Source: Betaproteobacteria bacterium
GTDB taxonomy: Bacteria; Pseudomonadota; Gammaproteobacteria; Burkholderiales; Rhodocyclaceae
Assembly: GCA_016703785.1 (NCBI GenBank)
Contig: JADJBM010000017.1
Location: forward strand, 1-64,000
Length of the DNA stretch: 64,000 nt
Direction of reading: 5' to 3'
Made by a program: the position numbers and the translations under genes. Below are positions 50,444 through 59,773 of the stretch, one piece after another (the first letter of the stretch is position 1; each line of letters opens with the position of its first letter). The notes beneath the pieces are model-generated. The model saw only the letters and a list, made by a program, of their open reading frames with translations, ran no database searches and was not told the origin of the DNA.

Positions 50444-51221
50444 GATGTCGAGAGTCCTGGTCATGCTGGTGCTTGCCGCGTGCGTGCAGCCAGCCTTCGC
50501 CGAAGCGGTCAAGGGCGTCCTTCAGTCCGGCGCGATCGAAGTGCCCTACGAGGTGGCGCGGCCCGAGGGCAAGGGGCCCTTCCCGCCGCTGCTCTACATC
50601 CACGCCAAGCGTGGCTACGACGAGATCGACCGCGCGCACATCGAACAACTGGCTGCGCAGGGCTTCCTCGTGCTGGCGCCGGACTGGCAGAGCGGGCATT
50701 TCATCGAGCGCTGGCCCGACCGGCATTACCCCGAGACGGAAGCGGATGTGGAGGCGGCGCTGGATGTGCTGTTGAAGCGCTCCGACGTTTGCCGGATGCC
50801 GGCCGGCATCGTCGGCGTCTCGCGCGGCGGCTATTACGCCTTGCGCCTGGCGGCGAAGCGACCCGAGGCGGTGGCCGCCATCGCCACGTACTACGGCCAT
50901 TTCCAGAATCCGAACGCGCCGGAAGGCCAGCAGTTGTTCAGCGTCGCGCCCGAAGTGAAGGACCTCAAGGCGCCGCTGTTGCAGATCATCGGCGATGCGG
51001 ATTTCGAACTGCGCCGCATGAACAACGGCCGTGCCTTCTATTCGCTGGTCGAGCGCGGCGCGACGGTCGAGATCCAGATGTATCCGATGGCGCGGCGCGC
51101 CTTCGATTTCCGCAACGATGCGACGCCGGAGGAGAAGATTGCCGCACGCCACGCGCGCGCGCGCGTCAGGGCCTGGCTGGTGCGACACATGCGGCTTGGC
51201 GTCGACGGGCGCTGCAAGTAG
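50444..51221 (+). CDS. Secreted dienelactone-hydrolase-family protein
   Basis: A 258-residue protein. ATG 50444 lies behind GGAGGAGG. Signal peptide MSRVLVMLVLAACVQPAFAE. The hydrolase core has LLYIHAKRGYDEIDRAHIEQ, then FLVLAPDWQSGHF and the nucleophile region IVGVSRGGYYALRLA; dienelactone hydrolase itself has Cys, so Ser here (G-V-S-R-G) points to an esterase-like enzyme. PLLQIIGDADFELRRMNNGR holds the acid residue and YPMARRAFDFRNDAT the catalytic region. A periplasmic hydrolase of unknown substrate. A perfect terminator hairpin follows, shared with the convergent dsbC gene. Confidence 0.75.
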
Positions 51222-51236
51222 TCCGGCAGCGTGGTG

Positions 51237-51269
51237 AAAGTCAGCCGCCGTGGTACGGCGGCTGACTTT
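51237..51269. terminator. Bidirectional terminator hairpin
   Basis: Perfect 14 nt arms AAAGTCAGCCGCCG and CGGCGGCTGACTTT around a TGGTA loop. It lies between two convergent genes, 16 bp after one stop and 11 bp from the other. Confidence 0.85.
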
Positions 51270-51280
51270 GCAATCCGTGC

Positions 51281-51982
51281 TTACTTGACCTGCGCCAGCT
51301 TCTGCTCGAGCTGGGCAAGGGGAATGGCGCCGGGAATGCGCTCGCCATTGGTGAAGAAGAGCGTCGGCGTGCCGCGAATGTTGTACTTCTGGGCGAGCGC
51401 CAACACCTTCTCGATGGGTGCGTCGCAGGTGCCGGCGGCGGGCACGATGCCGTTCACCATGAGGTCGCTCCACGCCTTGCTGCGGTCGGCTGCGCACCAC
51501 ACCGCCCGCGATTTGTCAGCGGAATCGCGCGACAGGATGGGCAGCAGGAAGGTGTAGATCGTGACGTTGTTCATGCCCGCCATGTCCTTCGCCAGCTTCT
51601 TGCAATAGCCGCAGTTCGGGTCCTCGAAGGTGGCGAAGACGCGCTTTCCGTCGCCCTTGACCGTCTTCACGGCAAGCTCCAGCGGCAGGTCGGCGAAATT
51701 GATGGCGGAGAGCTTGTTCAGGCGCTCCTGGGTGAGGTTGATGCGCTTCTTGGCATCGATGATGTTGCCGGTGATGATGTAGTTCACCTTTTCGTCGGTG
51801 TAGAGGATGTCGCCGCCGACCACCACCTCGTAGAGGCCGAGGATATTGGTCTTGCGCACGGCTTCGGGTTTTGCGCCGACCGCAGCTTCGACGGCCTGCC
51901 TGATCTTGGCTTCGTCGGCGTGGGCGGCGCCGGCGGCGAGCAGCAGGGCGACAAGGGCGCGCGTGATGAGGTTCTTGATCAT
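51281..51982 (-). CDS. dsbC: Thiol:disulfide interchange protein DsbC
   Basis: A 233-residue protein with a signal peptide (LITRALVALLLAAGAAHA). The N-terminal dimerisation domain is AVEAAVGAKPEAVRKTNILG, then YEVVVGGDILYTDEKVNYII. The thioredoxin fold has active site FATFEDPNCGYCKKLAKDMA (CGYC) and cis-Pro loop NIRGTPTLFFTNGERIPG. A second Cys pair is present (VWCAA, then GTCDAP). It isomerises wrong disulfides in the periplasm and is kept reduced by DsbD. It lies 16 bp downstream of the UbiH-family gene in the same direction, likely one operon, a pairing often seen in betaproteobacteria. Confidence 0.93.
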   Translation of the reverse strand: MIKNLITRALVALLLAAGAAHADEAKIRQAVEAAVGAKPEAVRKTNILGLYEVVVGGDILYTDEKVNYIITGNIIDAKKRINLTQERLNKLSAINFADLPLELAVKTVKGDGKRVFATFEDPNCGYCKKLAKDMAGMNNVTIYTFLLPILSRDSADKSRAVWCAADRSKAWSDLMVNGIVPAAGTCDAPIEKVLALAQKYNIRGTPTLFFTNGERIPGAIPLAQLEQKLAQVK

Positions 51983-51998
51983 GATGTCTCCGGTGGGG

Positions 51999-53183
51999 TT
52001 AGCCGAGCGCGTAGCGCACCAGCATGTTGCGTACGACAGGCAGGTTGTCGGTGAGGTTCAATCCGAGGTTGCGAAGAGCGGAAAAGGCCGGGTGCTGCGG
52101 CCTGAACAGCCGTTGCAGTCCATGTGTCGTCCATTGTAGCAGGGCAACCTCCTCGGCCCGGGCGCGCGCGTAGCGCCGCAGCGCCCGCTCGTCGCCGCAG
52201 TCGCGGTATTCGGGCAGTTCGAGCAGGGCGCGTGACAGTTCGCGCGCATCGAGAAAGCCGAGGTTGATGCCATGGCCGGAAAGCGGGTGGATGGCGTGGG
52301 CGGCGTCGCCGACGAGCGCCAGACGCTTCGCGACGATGCGCGGCGTGCGCATCATCCGCAGCGGAAAGGCCGTCGGCGGTGTGAGCGGCGTTAGCGCGCC
52401 GAGCCGGTTCGCACCTGCTGCGGCAATGCGGCGGCAGAGGCCTTCCGCATCCAGCCCGAGCAGTTCGCGGGCATGGGCTTCCGGCGTCGACCAGACGACG
52501 GAGATGCGCTGGCCCGGCAGGGGCAGCCAGGCCAGTACTCCGTCAGGGCGAAACCACTGGAAGGCGGTGTTGTGGTGCGGTTGCGCGCATTCGAAATTGG
52601 CCACGACGCCCATTTCGCCATAGAGCAGGGTGTCGGCCTGCAGCCCGGCCTGCGCGCGCACCCAGGAGTCGGCGCCGTCGGCGCCCACCACCAGCGCCGC
52701 CTCCAGCGTTTCGCCGGAAGTCAGTACCCCAGAAGCAGATGCGGGCACTAGTCTCAGCGATACGGCGTCCGCGCGGATGTCCAGCTGCTGCGGCTGCGCC
52801 GGACAGAACAGCGTGATGTTGCCCTGGCGCTTGACGGTTTCCCACAGCTCGCGCTGCATGAGGCCGGATTCGACGATCCAGGCAAGCTGGTCGACGCCGC
52901 TGTCGTAGGCGGAAAAATTCAGCCGCCCGTCGGCATCGCCGCGGATGTCCATGTCGTAGACGGGCGTGAGGCGGTCGGGGTCGAGATGCGGCCACGCGCC
53001 GATCTCCTGGAGAAAGCCCTGCGCTGCGGGACTGACGGCATAGATGCGGCTGTCCCAGCCGGAGGGTGCCGGCGCGGGCGCCCGGCCCTCGACGAGGGCA
53101 ATGCGATAGCGGCTGCCCTTGAAGGCGGCAGCCAGGCTGGCGCCGGCGAGGCCGGCCCCGACGATGATGATGTCGAAACGCAA
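51999..53183 (-). CDS. UbiH/UbiF/Coq6-family FAD monooxygenase with in-frame repeat insertion
   Basis: An intact 394-residue protein. The FAD dinucleotide fold is IIVGAGLAGASLAAAF at the N-terminus, with LVVGADGADSWVR near residue 165 and LALVGDAAHAIHPLSGHGIN near residue 290. It hydroxylates an aromatic ring of a ubiquinone precursor, and the family (UbiH, UbiF, UbiI or UbiM) cannot be fixed from sequence alone. The segment SLRLVPASASGVLTSGETL is unusual: VPASASGVLTS (10-11 residues) is encoded by the 30 bp dispersed repeat at 52723-52752. Removing it leaves a normal SLRL-GETLEAAL turn. The insertion falls in a surface loop and preserves the frame. Confidence 0.88.
   Translation of the reverse strand: MRFDIIIVGAGLAGASLAAAFKGSRYRIALVEGRAPAPAPSGWDSRIYAVSPAAQGFLQEIGAWPHLDPDRLTPVYDMDIRGDADGRLNFSAYDSGVDQLAWIVESGLMQRELWETVKRQGNITLFCPAQPQQLDIRADAVSLRLVPASASGVLTSGETLEAALVVGADGADSWVRAQAGLQADTLLYGEMGVVANFECAQPHHNTAFQWFRPDGVLAWLPLPGQRISVVWSTPEAHARELLGLDAEGLCRRIAAAGANRLGALTPLTPPTAFPLRMMRTPRIVAKRLALVGDAAHAIHPLSGHGINLGFLDARELSRALLELPEYRDCGDERALRRYARARAEEVALLQWTTHGLQRLFRPQHPAFSALRNLGLNLTDNLPVVRNMLVRYALG
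52723..52752. repeat. 30 bp dispersed element inside the ubiH-like gene
   Basis: Starts AGTACCCCAGA and ends GCGGGCACTAGT. It matches the element at 62719-62748 in 26 of 30 positions. Partial palindromy (AGTACCC against GGGCACT) suggests a mobile palindromic element, inserted in frame into coding sequence. Confidence 0.8.
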
Positions 53184-53279
53184 TTTTTACTCTGGAAAAG
53201 ATCGATTCTGCATTGTGACGCTACGCGGCCAACCTTGACAAGGCTTTGCTGCACAACGATAATTCGCCCCCTTCCCAGT

Positions 53280-53356
<77 letters not shown>

Positions 53357-53431
53357 TCTTCCCTTTCGAAGCCAGGATTCTGGCAAAGCAAAGCTATAAT
53401 CAAGGCGTTCATCCATTGCCAGAGGCCAGGC

Positions 53432-54088
53432 ATGCGCACTTTCGCCTTTCTGCTGGGTTGCGTACTGACGTCGATGGCCGCGGCGGACGCTACGCCGGCG
53501 CGCATCGAGGGGCCCGCTGTCAAGGTCGGCGACACCTGGATCTACAACAGGCTGGATGGCTGGAACAACGTGCTGCAGGACATCTCGCTTGTCCGCGTCA
53601 AGGGGGTTGGGGCCGAGGGGATACTCATGGAGGCGAGCGCCCTCGACGGCAGCAATATTGCCCGCATTCGGCGTACGCCCGACTTCAACCTGGTGCGCAT
53701 CGAGGCGTCGCGCTTCACGAAGACCACGCTGCCCTACTACCCAAACTTTTCTTTCCCCCTATGGGTGGGCAAGACCTGGAAGGCCAAGGTCGCCTTTGCA
53801 AGCACGGACCAGCCCGGCAAGTCAGTCAGGGCAGACCTGGAGGCGCGCGTGGTCGGATTCGAGAGCGTTACGGTGCCGGCCGGGACCTTCTTCGCGCTGA
53901 AAATCGAACTCGGCGGCCCTTATCGGGCAAGCAACCTTGAAGGCAACTGGACCGGGCACATCGAGGACACCCTCTGGTACGCGCCCGAGGCGCGCAATGC
54001 CGTGCGCTACGAATACAAGGACACCAGCGGCACTTCCCTGTACAACCACGAGATCCACGAACTGGTGCGCTATTGGCTCGTTCCCTGA
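53432..54088 (+). CDS. Secreted hypothetical protein
   Basis: A 218-residue protein with a signal peptide (MRTFAFLLGCVLTSMAAADA). The mature part is beta-rich: VKVGDTWIYNRLDGWNNVLQ, then WVGKTWKAKVAF, VTVPAGTFFALKIEL and EDTLWYAPEARNAVRYEYKD. The pattern resembles proteins of the DUF3108/lipocalin-like periplasmic type, in which GDTWxY and WYxPxxxxxVRYE recur, but I cannot assign a function. It is intact, follows tRNA-Met, and its stop is directly adjacent to the convergent TPR gene's stop (CCCTGATCAGGG palindrome at the junction). Confidence 0.7.
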   Translation: MRTFAFLLGCVLTSMAAADATPARIEGPAVKVGDTWIYNRLDGWNNVLQDISLVRVKGVGAEGILMEASALDGSNIARIRRTPDFNLVRIEASRFTKTTLPYYPNFSFPLWVGKTWKAKVAFASTDQPGKSVRADLEARVVGFESVTVPAGTFFALKIELGGPYRASNLEGNWTGHIEDTLWYAPEARNAVRYEYKDTSGTSLYNHEIHELVRYWLVP

Positions 54089-54709
54089 TCAGGGCACGTG
54101 CTTGATGTAGGTTGTCGCTTCGATGTGGCCCGGAACGCGCTCGAGGACCTGCGCATACAGTTCCTTGGCCTTGCGAGTGCGCTTCAGAGCGGCTTCGGCG
54201 CGCGCCCAGTAAACCAGCAGCGTTGCGTCCGTCGGGTAGCGCGCAGAAACCTCGGCGGCATGCTTCGCCAGATCCTCCCAGCGCGAAAGCGCCTCCTCGC
54301 TGATCATGATGCGGACATGGGCCGTGTAATTCCACGGGCTGTCTGCGAGCACCTTCCTGCCGCCCTGGATGACGTCATTCCAGCGGTAGAGCGCCATCTG
54401 AGGCAGCATTGCGCCGAGTCTGGCCTCGATCGAGCGCGGGTTGACTTCCAGCGCCCGCAGGTAACGCTTCTCGGCCTCTGCGTACTTGCCCTGAAGGTGC
54501 AGCAGCCAGGCGCTGCGCAAGATGGCGAATTCATTGACCGGCTGGCGATTGGCTAATGGCTCGATGAGCGCGAGCGCCTCGGCGTGCTTGCCGGTGTACT
54601 CGAGCCGGTAAGACTCCGACCAGAGGTTTTGCTGCGCGCCAATGGCGGGGGCCATGAGCAATGCGGCCAGCACAACGGTAGTACGGACAAACCAGCATTG
54701 TGTCGTCAT
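54089..54709 (-). CDS. Secreted TPR protein
   Basis: A 206-residue protein. I use ATG 54709 rather than a site 33 nt upstream, because AAGGAG lies 8 nt before it and the signal peptide (VRTTVVLAALLMAPAIGA) then starts properly. Four to five TPR-like helices pairs follow: SYRLEYTGKHAEALALIEPL, AILRSAWLLHLQGKYAEAEK, IEARLGAMLPQMALYRWNDV and AEAALKRTRKAKELYAQVLE. A periplasmic adaptor. It is the last gene of the pqqD-like/ATP-grasp/PLP/UT-M23 operon (34 bp after the M23 gene) and may hold the pathway's partner proteins together. Confidence 0.75.
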   Translation of the reverse strand: MTTQCWFVRTTVVLAALLMAPAIGAQQNLWSESYRLEYTGKHAEALALIEPLANRQPVNEFAILRSAWLLHLQGKYAEAEKRYLRALEVNPRSIEARLGAMLPQMALYRWNDVIQGGRKVLADSPWNYTAHVRIMISEEALSRWEDLAKHAAEVSARYPTDATLLVYWARAEAALKRTRKAKELYAQVLERVPGHIEATTYIKHVP

Positions 54710-54743
54710 GGTGCATCTCCTTTGCTTGAATCGGGCTGCCATT

Positions 54744-56864
54744 TCATTCGGTGACCATCAGTTCGGCTTCCCAGCTGATCCCGGGTGCATCCAGGTGCAG
54801 GCGCCGTATGCCGAGCTCAGGAGCGATCCAGGCCCGGGTTTCGCAGCGCCAGACAAGGCCGGGGGCCAGTTGCAGGTCGTGGTCGCCTTCCTGCAGCCAG
54901 GCGCCGCTTGCCTCATCCCACCTGCGGCGGTAAGCGCTGTCGCAGCTGGCGCCGAGCGGATGTAGCAGGATGCAGAGCAGGTGCTGTGCGGCGGGCAAGG
55001 GCAGCAGGCGCGCAGGCGGGCGATCCCGCCATTGGTCGGCTACGGCCGAGAGCGGCGTCAGTCCCACGGCGAGCAGCCATAGGTCGAGCATCGGATCTCG
55101 CCGCGCATTCCGGTCATAGAAGCCGAGCACGGCGGCAGTTTCCTCAAAGGCGGCCGAGGCGCCCTTGCCCGTTTCCAGGCGAGACTGTCCGAGCAAGGTC
55201 AGCTTGGTGCGCAGCGTCACACGCTCGGTTTCGCTACCGGATCTTCTCAGGGTGTAAGTCAGGCAGCGGTCCCGTGAAAGGCGTATGGCGGTCGCCAGGC
55301 GATCGTCGCTCAGGGCGGCACTAACCGCCTCGCTCTGACCAGGCAGGTGGTAGAGGCGGAACTCGCGCGCATTCCGAGCGTTGCGAACCAGGACATTGGT
55401 GAGGTGGAAAGGCAGCGTTGGGCTGCCCAACTCGTCGTTTCGCTGCACCTGCAGATGCAGGTGCGGAAAGGGCGATCGCCCGGAACTGCCGCAGACCGAG
55501 ACCTGCTGTCCGGCCGCCACCCATTCACCGATGCGCACTTTCATGCTGCCGCGTCTGAGGTGGGCGAGCAGCACATGAAGGCTGCCCGAGCGCAGCAGAA
55601 CGAAGTTTCCCCAGTTGTTGGCGACATCGATTTCCCCAGGCAGGGTATCGGCCAGATCGTCGCGCAAGCGCACGACCTGGCCGGCAATCGGGGCCAGAAC
55701 GGGTGCGCCGAAGCAGAAATAATCCTCGCGCAAGGCACCGCTGCCGCCATGATTGCTTCCGTCTGCGGCAATGTCGAAATCCAGGGCATGCTGCCAGGGC
55801 TGTTTATGCGTTTCCGGCCCATTGAAACCCTGCGTGACGCGCCACTCGCCGTGGAAGGGAGGCCGCAAGGGCAGGCTGTCCGTCCCGCCACCGCGGGCCT
55901 CAGCCAGCCGCGCTCTCTCGAGGTTGGCTTCCGGCGAGACGGGATGCTCCAGCATGAGAGCAGGCTGGCTGGGTGCCAGGCGCGCGCCCAGGGTGCCGAG
56001 CAACAGGTAGGCGACCCCCAGGAAGGGCATGGTCAGCAAGGGAAGATACAGTGGATGCAACAGCACTTCGAGGACGATCGTCAGCCAGCCCGTCAGTGCG
56101 CTGCCGGCCAGCGCCAGCAGGAAACTGCCCCGACCCGGAACGGAGAAGAATCCGCCCAGCGCCATGGCTGCCAGGGAGAAATTGAAGCCGATCGGCGTTG
56201 CATCCCCGCCGCCGAGCAGATGCACGGTGAGCATTCCAACCGCATAGCCGGCGGCGGCCAGCAAGGCCAGATAGCGGGATGCCGCCAGGATGCCGGCGAA
56301 GACGAGCACGCCTGCTGCGGGATATGGAATCAGCAGAAGCCAGCCGAGGGAAATGAAAAAACTGTCCAGCATCGGCCAGGGCAGGAGCGGATCGCCCCTC
56401 GCCAGGGCTCCGACCGGCAGCGCAGAGGGGGCATGGACCTGCCAGGCCAGGAAGACCGCCCAGCAGGCGAGCACGAAGGGCAGGCTGAGCAAGGGCAGGC
56501 GTGCGGATTTCCAGAACAGGCCGGCCAGCCAATAGGCAAGCAGGGTGGAGAGTAGTGCGGCCAGGATGATCCAGAGGAAATAGGGGATATCGATGGAGTG
56601 GAAGGCGCCAATGACCAACCCGCACAGCAGACCATTGACCAGATGCAGCCTGCCGCTGGACTGGAGCTGGAAGACCCTTGCCCAGACGATTGCGGCGACC
56701 AGGCCCGTCAAGCCGCCCAATGCGGCACGCGGCGTCCACCAGGTGAGCGCGGCGAACCAGGCGCCGATCCAGGGCGAGTGGCAAAAAAATACGGCGGCAT
56801 AGGTCTTGGCCAGGGAACGACCCCAATGCACGAGTGAAGACTGCTTTGACAACGCTGGATTCAT
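54744..56864 (-). CDS. Urea-transporter-like membrane domain fused to M23 peptidase
   Basis: A 706-residue protein, ATG 56864 overlapping the PLP gene stop (ATGA). Residues 1-330 contain about ten membrane helices in the urea-transporter (UT) pattern: TYAAVFFCHSPWIGAWFAAL, LVNGLLCGLVIGAF, then GFNFSLAAMALGGFF. A soluble domain follows with the LytM/M23 zinc motif HALDFDIAADG near residue 365 and PHLHLQVQ near 475. A C-terminal domain of about 200 residues is unassigned. M23 enzymes cut peptidoglycan or peptide bonds of lysostaphin type. The joining of a transporter fold to a peptidase suggests a membrane-fixed enzyme handling an exported product of this operon. UT-M23 fusions are known, but their role is not established. 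Confidence 0.8.
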   Translation of the reverse strand: MNPALSKQSSLVHWGRSLAKTYAAVFFCHSPWIGAWFAALTWWTPRAALGGLTGLVAAIVWARVFQLQSSGRLHLVNGLLCGLVIGAFHSIDIPYFLWIILAALLSTLLAYWLAGLFWKSARLPLLSLPFVLACWAVFLAWQVHAPSALPVGALARGDPLLPWPMLDSFFISLGWLLLIPYPAAGVLVFAGILAASRYLALLAAAGYAVGMLTVHLLGGGDATPIGFNFSLAAMALGGFFSVPGRGSFLLALAGSALTGWLTIVLEVLLHPLYLPLLTMPFLGVAYLLLGTLGARLAPSQPALMLEHPVSPEANLERARLAEARGGGTDSLPLRPPFHGEWRVTQGFNGPETHKQPWQHALDFDIAADGSNHGGSGALREDYFCFGAPVLAPIAGQVVRLRDDLADTLPGEIDVANNWGNFVLLRSGSLHVLLAHLRRGSMKVRIGEWVAAGQQVSVCGSSGRSPFPHLHLQVQRNDELGSPTLPFHLTNVLVRNARNAREFRLYHLPGQSEAVSAALSDDRLATAIRLSRDRCLTYTLRRSGSETERVTLRTKLTLLGQSRLETGKGASAAFEETAAVLGFYDRNARRDPMLDLWLLAVGLTPLSAVADQWRDRPPARLLPLPAAQHLLCILLHPLGASCDSAYRRRWDEASGAWLQEGDHDLQLAPGLVWRCETRAWIAPELGIRRLHLDAPGISWEAELMVTE

Positions 56865-58253
56865 CGCGCCGTGGCCGTATCCGGGAAGGGCGTGCGCAGC
56901 GCATCCGGCATGCATTCGAGATCGGTCAGGGTCTGCAGGCTCTCAGCGAGCCGGATGGGCGCGACCGAACCGTCCTGCAGGACCATCACAACGGCAGGCC
57001 GGCTCTGGATGAACTGCGTCCATTGCGTGTTGTTGTAGGCGCCGGCGCAGGACACCAGCAGGGCGTCGCCGACATTGAGCGGCGGCAGCATCACGGAGGC
57101 GCGCACGGTATCGATGTTCATGCACAGCGGCCCGTACAGGACGGTTTCTTCGGCGAGGCCTTCGGCCGGCAGCACGGGGCGCACATCGTGGTTGTACCAG
57201 TAGGCGGTGAACAGGAGGTTGACGCCTGCATCGAGAATCGCGGCGCGACGCCCGTCCGGCAGGCGCTTGCCGCCAACAACGCGGGTGACCAGCACTTCTG
57301 CATCGTCCACGAGTGCGCGGCCGGTTTCGAGAACCAGCACGGGCAGGGGCTTTCGAGCGCGGCCCGGCCGCGCGTGGCCTCCGGTCAAGGCGTCCACGAT
57401 GGCTTCGGCGTATTGCTCGAAACTGGGAACAACCTGATCGGGCGGCAGATAGAGTCCTTGCAGGGCATTCCGGGATGCGAAGCCGCCGCCGAGGTCCAGA
57501 TATTCGATGCGGCAGCCGGTTTCGCGTTCCGAAGGCTTCCATGAAGTCGGCCATGATGCGTGCCTGCTGGGCGTATGCGCGCACGTCCAGCACAAAAGTG
57601 CCGATGTGGCTGTGCAGACCGGTCAATTGCAGCCACTGGCTGGCATCGATGCGCCTGACTGCGTCCATCGCGGCGCCGGATTCGATATTGAAGCCGAAGC
57701 GGCTCCACGGTTCCGTATAGCCGGTGTCGAAATTCAGCTTCAGGCCGACCGCTACCTGCTTGCCCAGGCGCTGCGCGACCTGTTCCACCGAAAACAGCTC
57801 GTCCAGATGATCCAGATGGATCGCCGCGCCTTCGAGAATGGCCCGCTCCAGGGCGGCGACGGGTTTCCAGGGGCCGTTGAATATGATGCGCGAGCCCGGT
57901 ACACCGAGTGCCCGCGCCTTGTCATATTCCAGTTCCGACACCACTTCTGCCCAGGAACCCTCCTGATGCAGGGCATTGCATACCGCACCGAGATAATTCG
58001 TCTTGTACGACCAGCCGTGGCGTACTTTAGGCCACCGGGTGGAAAAGGCGCGCTTCAGGTGGCGGACATTTTCGCGCAGTCGTTTCTCGGAGACGATGAA
58101 CAGGGGAGAGCCGTACGCTTCGAGTAGCGGGGCGATTGGCACGCCGTCGAGTTCCGACTGATGCAACTTGGGGCGCGGCGCGCCGAACTTGTTCATCCCG
58201 CCGGAACGGTGGGGGGTGAGGACGGGCTTGCTCCAGGGCGCGCGCTGCGTCAT
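56861..58253 (-). CDS. PLP-dependent decarboxylase, LysA/ornithine-decarboxylase fold (one frameshift)
   Basis: About 464 residues, ATG 58253 overlapping the ATP-grasp stop. It starts MTQRAPWSKPVLTPHRSGGM and has the PLP Lys in RHGWSYKTNYLGA, the glycine loop GLHSHIGTFVLDVRAY, then a slip near 57530 followed by EYLDLGGGFASRN and VLVLETGRALVDDAE. The second active-site Cys is in LYGPLCMNID; the sequence then ends near LTDLECMPDALRT. This barrel fold decarboxylates D- or L-amino acids (diaminopimelate, ornithine, arginine) or, in natural-product clusters, modified amino-acid products. The exact substrate cannot be told. Its location between an ATP-grasp ligase and an export/peptidase gene implies a role in processing a ligated amino-acid product. 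Confidence 0.85.
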
Positions 58254-59326
58254 GACTGCTCACTTTCCAGTGCGGATCGACCTTCAACCATAAGCGACTC
58301 GAATGAAGAGAGCGGGACGAGGGTTTCCTGTGCATAGCGTATGAACAGCAGGCCGGGCCGCGGCGGTGCCAACGGGAGGGGTTCTTCTCCGAGCGCTAGT
58401 GCCAGCAGCATCGCTGGCAGGTTGCGCCCGACGCCCTGCGAAAGATAGATCCAGGCGGGGAAGCGCGGATTGATCTCGATCAGTTGATAGACGCCCTGGT
58501 TGTCGCGCATGACTTCGATCTCGATGGGGCCTTTCCACTTCAGCGCGGCGACCAGGCGCTGCGCGGCCGAGGACAGTTCTTCGTCATGAATGGAAATGCC
58601 CGCCCAGGCCTTGCCGCGGCTGGTGGTGGCGCGCTTTTTCATCATGACTTCGCCGAGCAGCGCTCCCTTGCCGTCTCCGATGCCAGCCAGATTGCATTCC
58701 TCGCCCGAGATGCGCCGCTGCACCAACACCGGCAATCCCCATTCCGCTGCGATTGCGCGAAAGGCAACCTCCGCCTCTTCCCTGTTGGCAGCTATCCGGG
58801 CGTCGTAGAAAACGCCCTTGACGACCAACGGGAAAGGCCAGCCCTTGCGATCGCAGTCACGGAAGAAATCGGCATGGGTGACCGGGAGGGTTTCCGGACT
58901 TGCCGTTCCCGCCTCGTGGGCCAGTTCGGCCAATCGGTCCTTTGTCCGCTTGGCCAATTGCTCGCGGCTGGGCAAATAGCTCCGGATGCCAAGTTCATCA
59001 AGCCGTGGCGCCATATTCACCAGCAGTGGCAATTCAGCATCGAGGCAGGGCAGCAGGAAGTCGATGCGCTCGACTTCGTGGATTTCAGCCAAACGGTCAA
59101 ACAGGGCATCCGTCCCGCTGCCCGGATAGGAAATCAGATGGGCGCTGTCGCAATATTCCCGTCGGTGCAAACCAGGATCCAGCGCATCGTAGCCGAGCCC
59201 GATGATGCGGAGGCGCTCGCCGTAGGCTTCGCGGAGGCAGCGCGCCACTGCTAGGCCGGCACCCGGATTGTCCGCCACAGCATTCATGCCCGTGATGGCG
59301 ACGGTGAGCCGCTCGTCTCGCTTCAT
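58250..59326 (-). CDS. ATP-grasp ligase
   Basis: A 358-residue protein starting MKRDERLTVAITGMNAVADN at 59326, overlapping the PqqD-like stop (ATGA). The N-terminal Rossmann-like domain (DALDPGLHRREYCDSAHLIS) is followed by the ATP-binding part LAKRTKDRLAELAHEAG, WPFPLVVKGVFYD, VLVQRRISGEECNLAGIGDG, then the metal-binding end IEIEVMRDNQGVYQLIEINPR. ATP-grasp enzymes activate carboxylates as acyl phosphates and join them to amines. With a PqqD-like protein immediately before it, a peptide or carrier-bound substrate is plausible. Intact. It is translationally coupled on both sides. Confidence 0.85.
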   Translation of the reverse strand: MKRDERLTVAITGMNAVADNPGAGLAVARCLREAYGERLRIIGLGYDALDPGLHRREYCDSAHLISYPGSGTDALFDRLAEIHEVERIDFLLPCLDAELPLLVNMAPRLDELGIRSYLPSREQLAKRTKDRLAELAHEAGTASPETLPVTHADFFRDCDRKGWPFPLVVKGVFYDARIAANREEAEVAFRAIAAEWGLPVLVQRRISGEECNLAGIGDGKGALLGEVMMKKRATTSRGKAWAGISIHDEELSSAAQRLVAALKWKGPIEIEVMRDNQGVYQLIEINPRFPAWIYLSQGVGRNLPAMLLALALGEEPLPLAPPRPGLLFIRYAQETLVPLSSFESLMVEGRSALESEQS

Positions 59327-59604
59327 CGGAAGGTATTGCGCAGCAGGTTGGCGAACTCGATGATGTCGCGTTCGGCAGCCAAGACGTCCACATCGAACGC
59401 CTCGCACAGGGAAGCAACGATGCGAATGAGGTCCGATTCCTGCTGGAGCCGCCGCAAAATGGCCAAGCCTGAGCCATTTACGGTAAAGCTGTTGCCAGAC
59501 ACAGGATCGAAGACGAACCCGCTGTCGCTGAGTGCCAGTCGCTTTAAGACGTCCGACTTGGGCAGTTCGAGCGAGTGGCCCTGCCTTGCTGGAATATTAT
59601 CCAT
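59323..59604 (-). CDS. PqqD-family peptide chaperone-like protein
   Basis: A 93-residue protein. ATG 59604 is preceded by GGGAGGAGG. Starts MDNIPARQGHSLELPKSDVL. The core reads LALSDSGFVFDPVSGNSFTV, then NGSGLAILRRLQQESDLIRI and FDVDVLAAERDIIEFANLLR, the winged-helix arrangement of PqqD/HPr-rel-A proteins that bind leader peptides or carriers. It is the first gene of the operon, so it probably presents a substrate to the ATP-grasp ligase. No precursor peptide gene is evident within about 140 bp upstream; the substrate may be encoded elsewhere or be a free small molecule. Confidence 0.8.
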   Translation of the reverse strand: MDNIPARQGHSLELPKSDVLKRLALSDSGFVFDPVSGNSFTVNGSGLAILRRLQQESDLIRIVASLCEAFDVDVLAAERDIIEFANLLRNTFR

Positions 59605-59684
59605 AAGCCTCCTCCCGATAAGGCTATTCTGCTTGGTGCCGGGAAACAATAGCGCATCATTTATGCGCAGCGGCTAGAATTATG

Positions 59685-59696
59685 TCGATTAATCGA
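59685..59696. promoter_or_regulatory. 12 bp palindrome in divergent promoter region
   Basis: TCGATTAATCGA is a perfect palindrome located between the pqqD-like gene and the kinase gene (divergent, about 170 bp apart). A possible operator for both; no known consensus is claimed. Confidence 0.35.
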
Positions 59697-59773
59697 TGTG
59701 AATGCACGGAAGAAGGCCTTCTTCCGGATTGCCGGACTGACCGTTGACGACAACCCAGGCTCAATCAGGCGGA

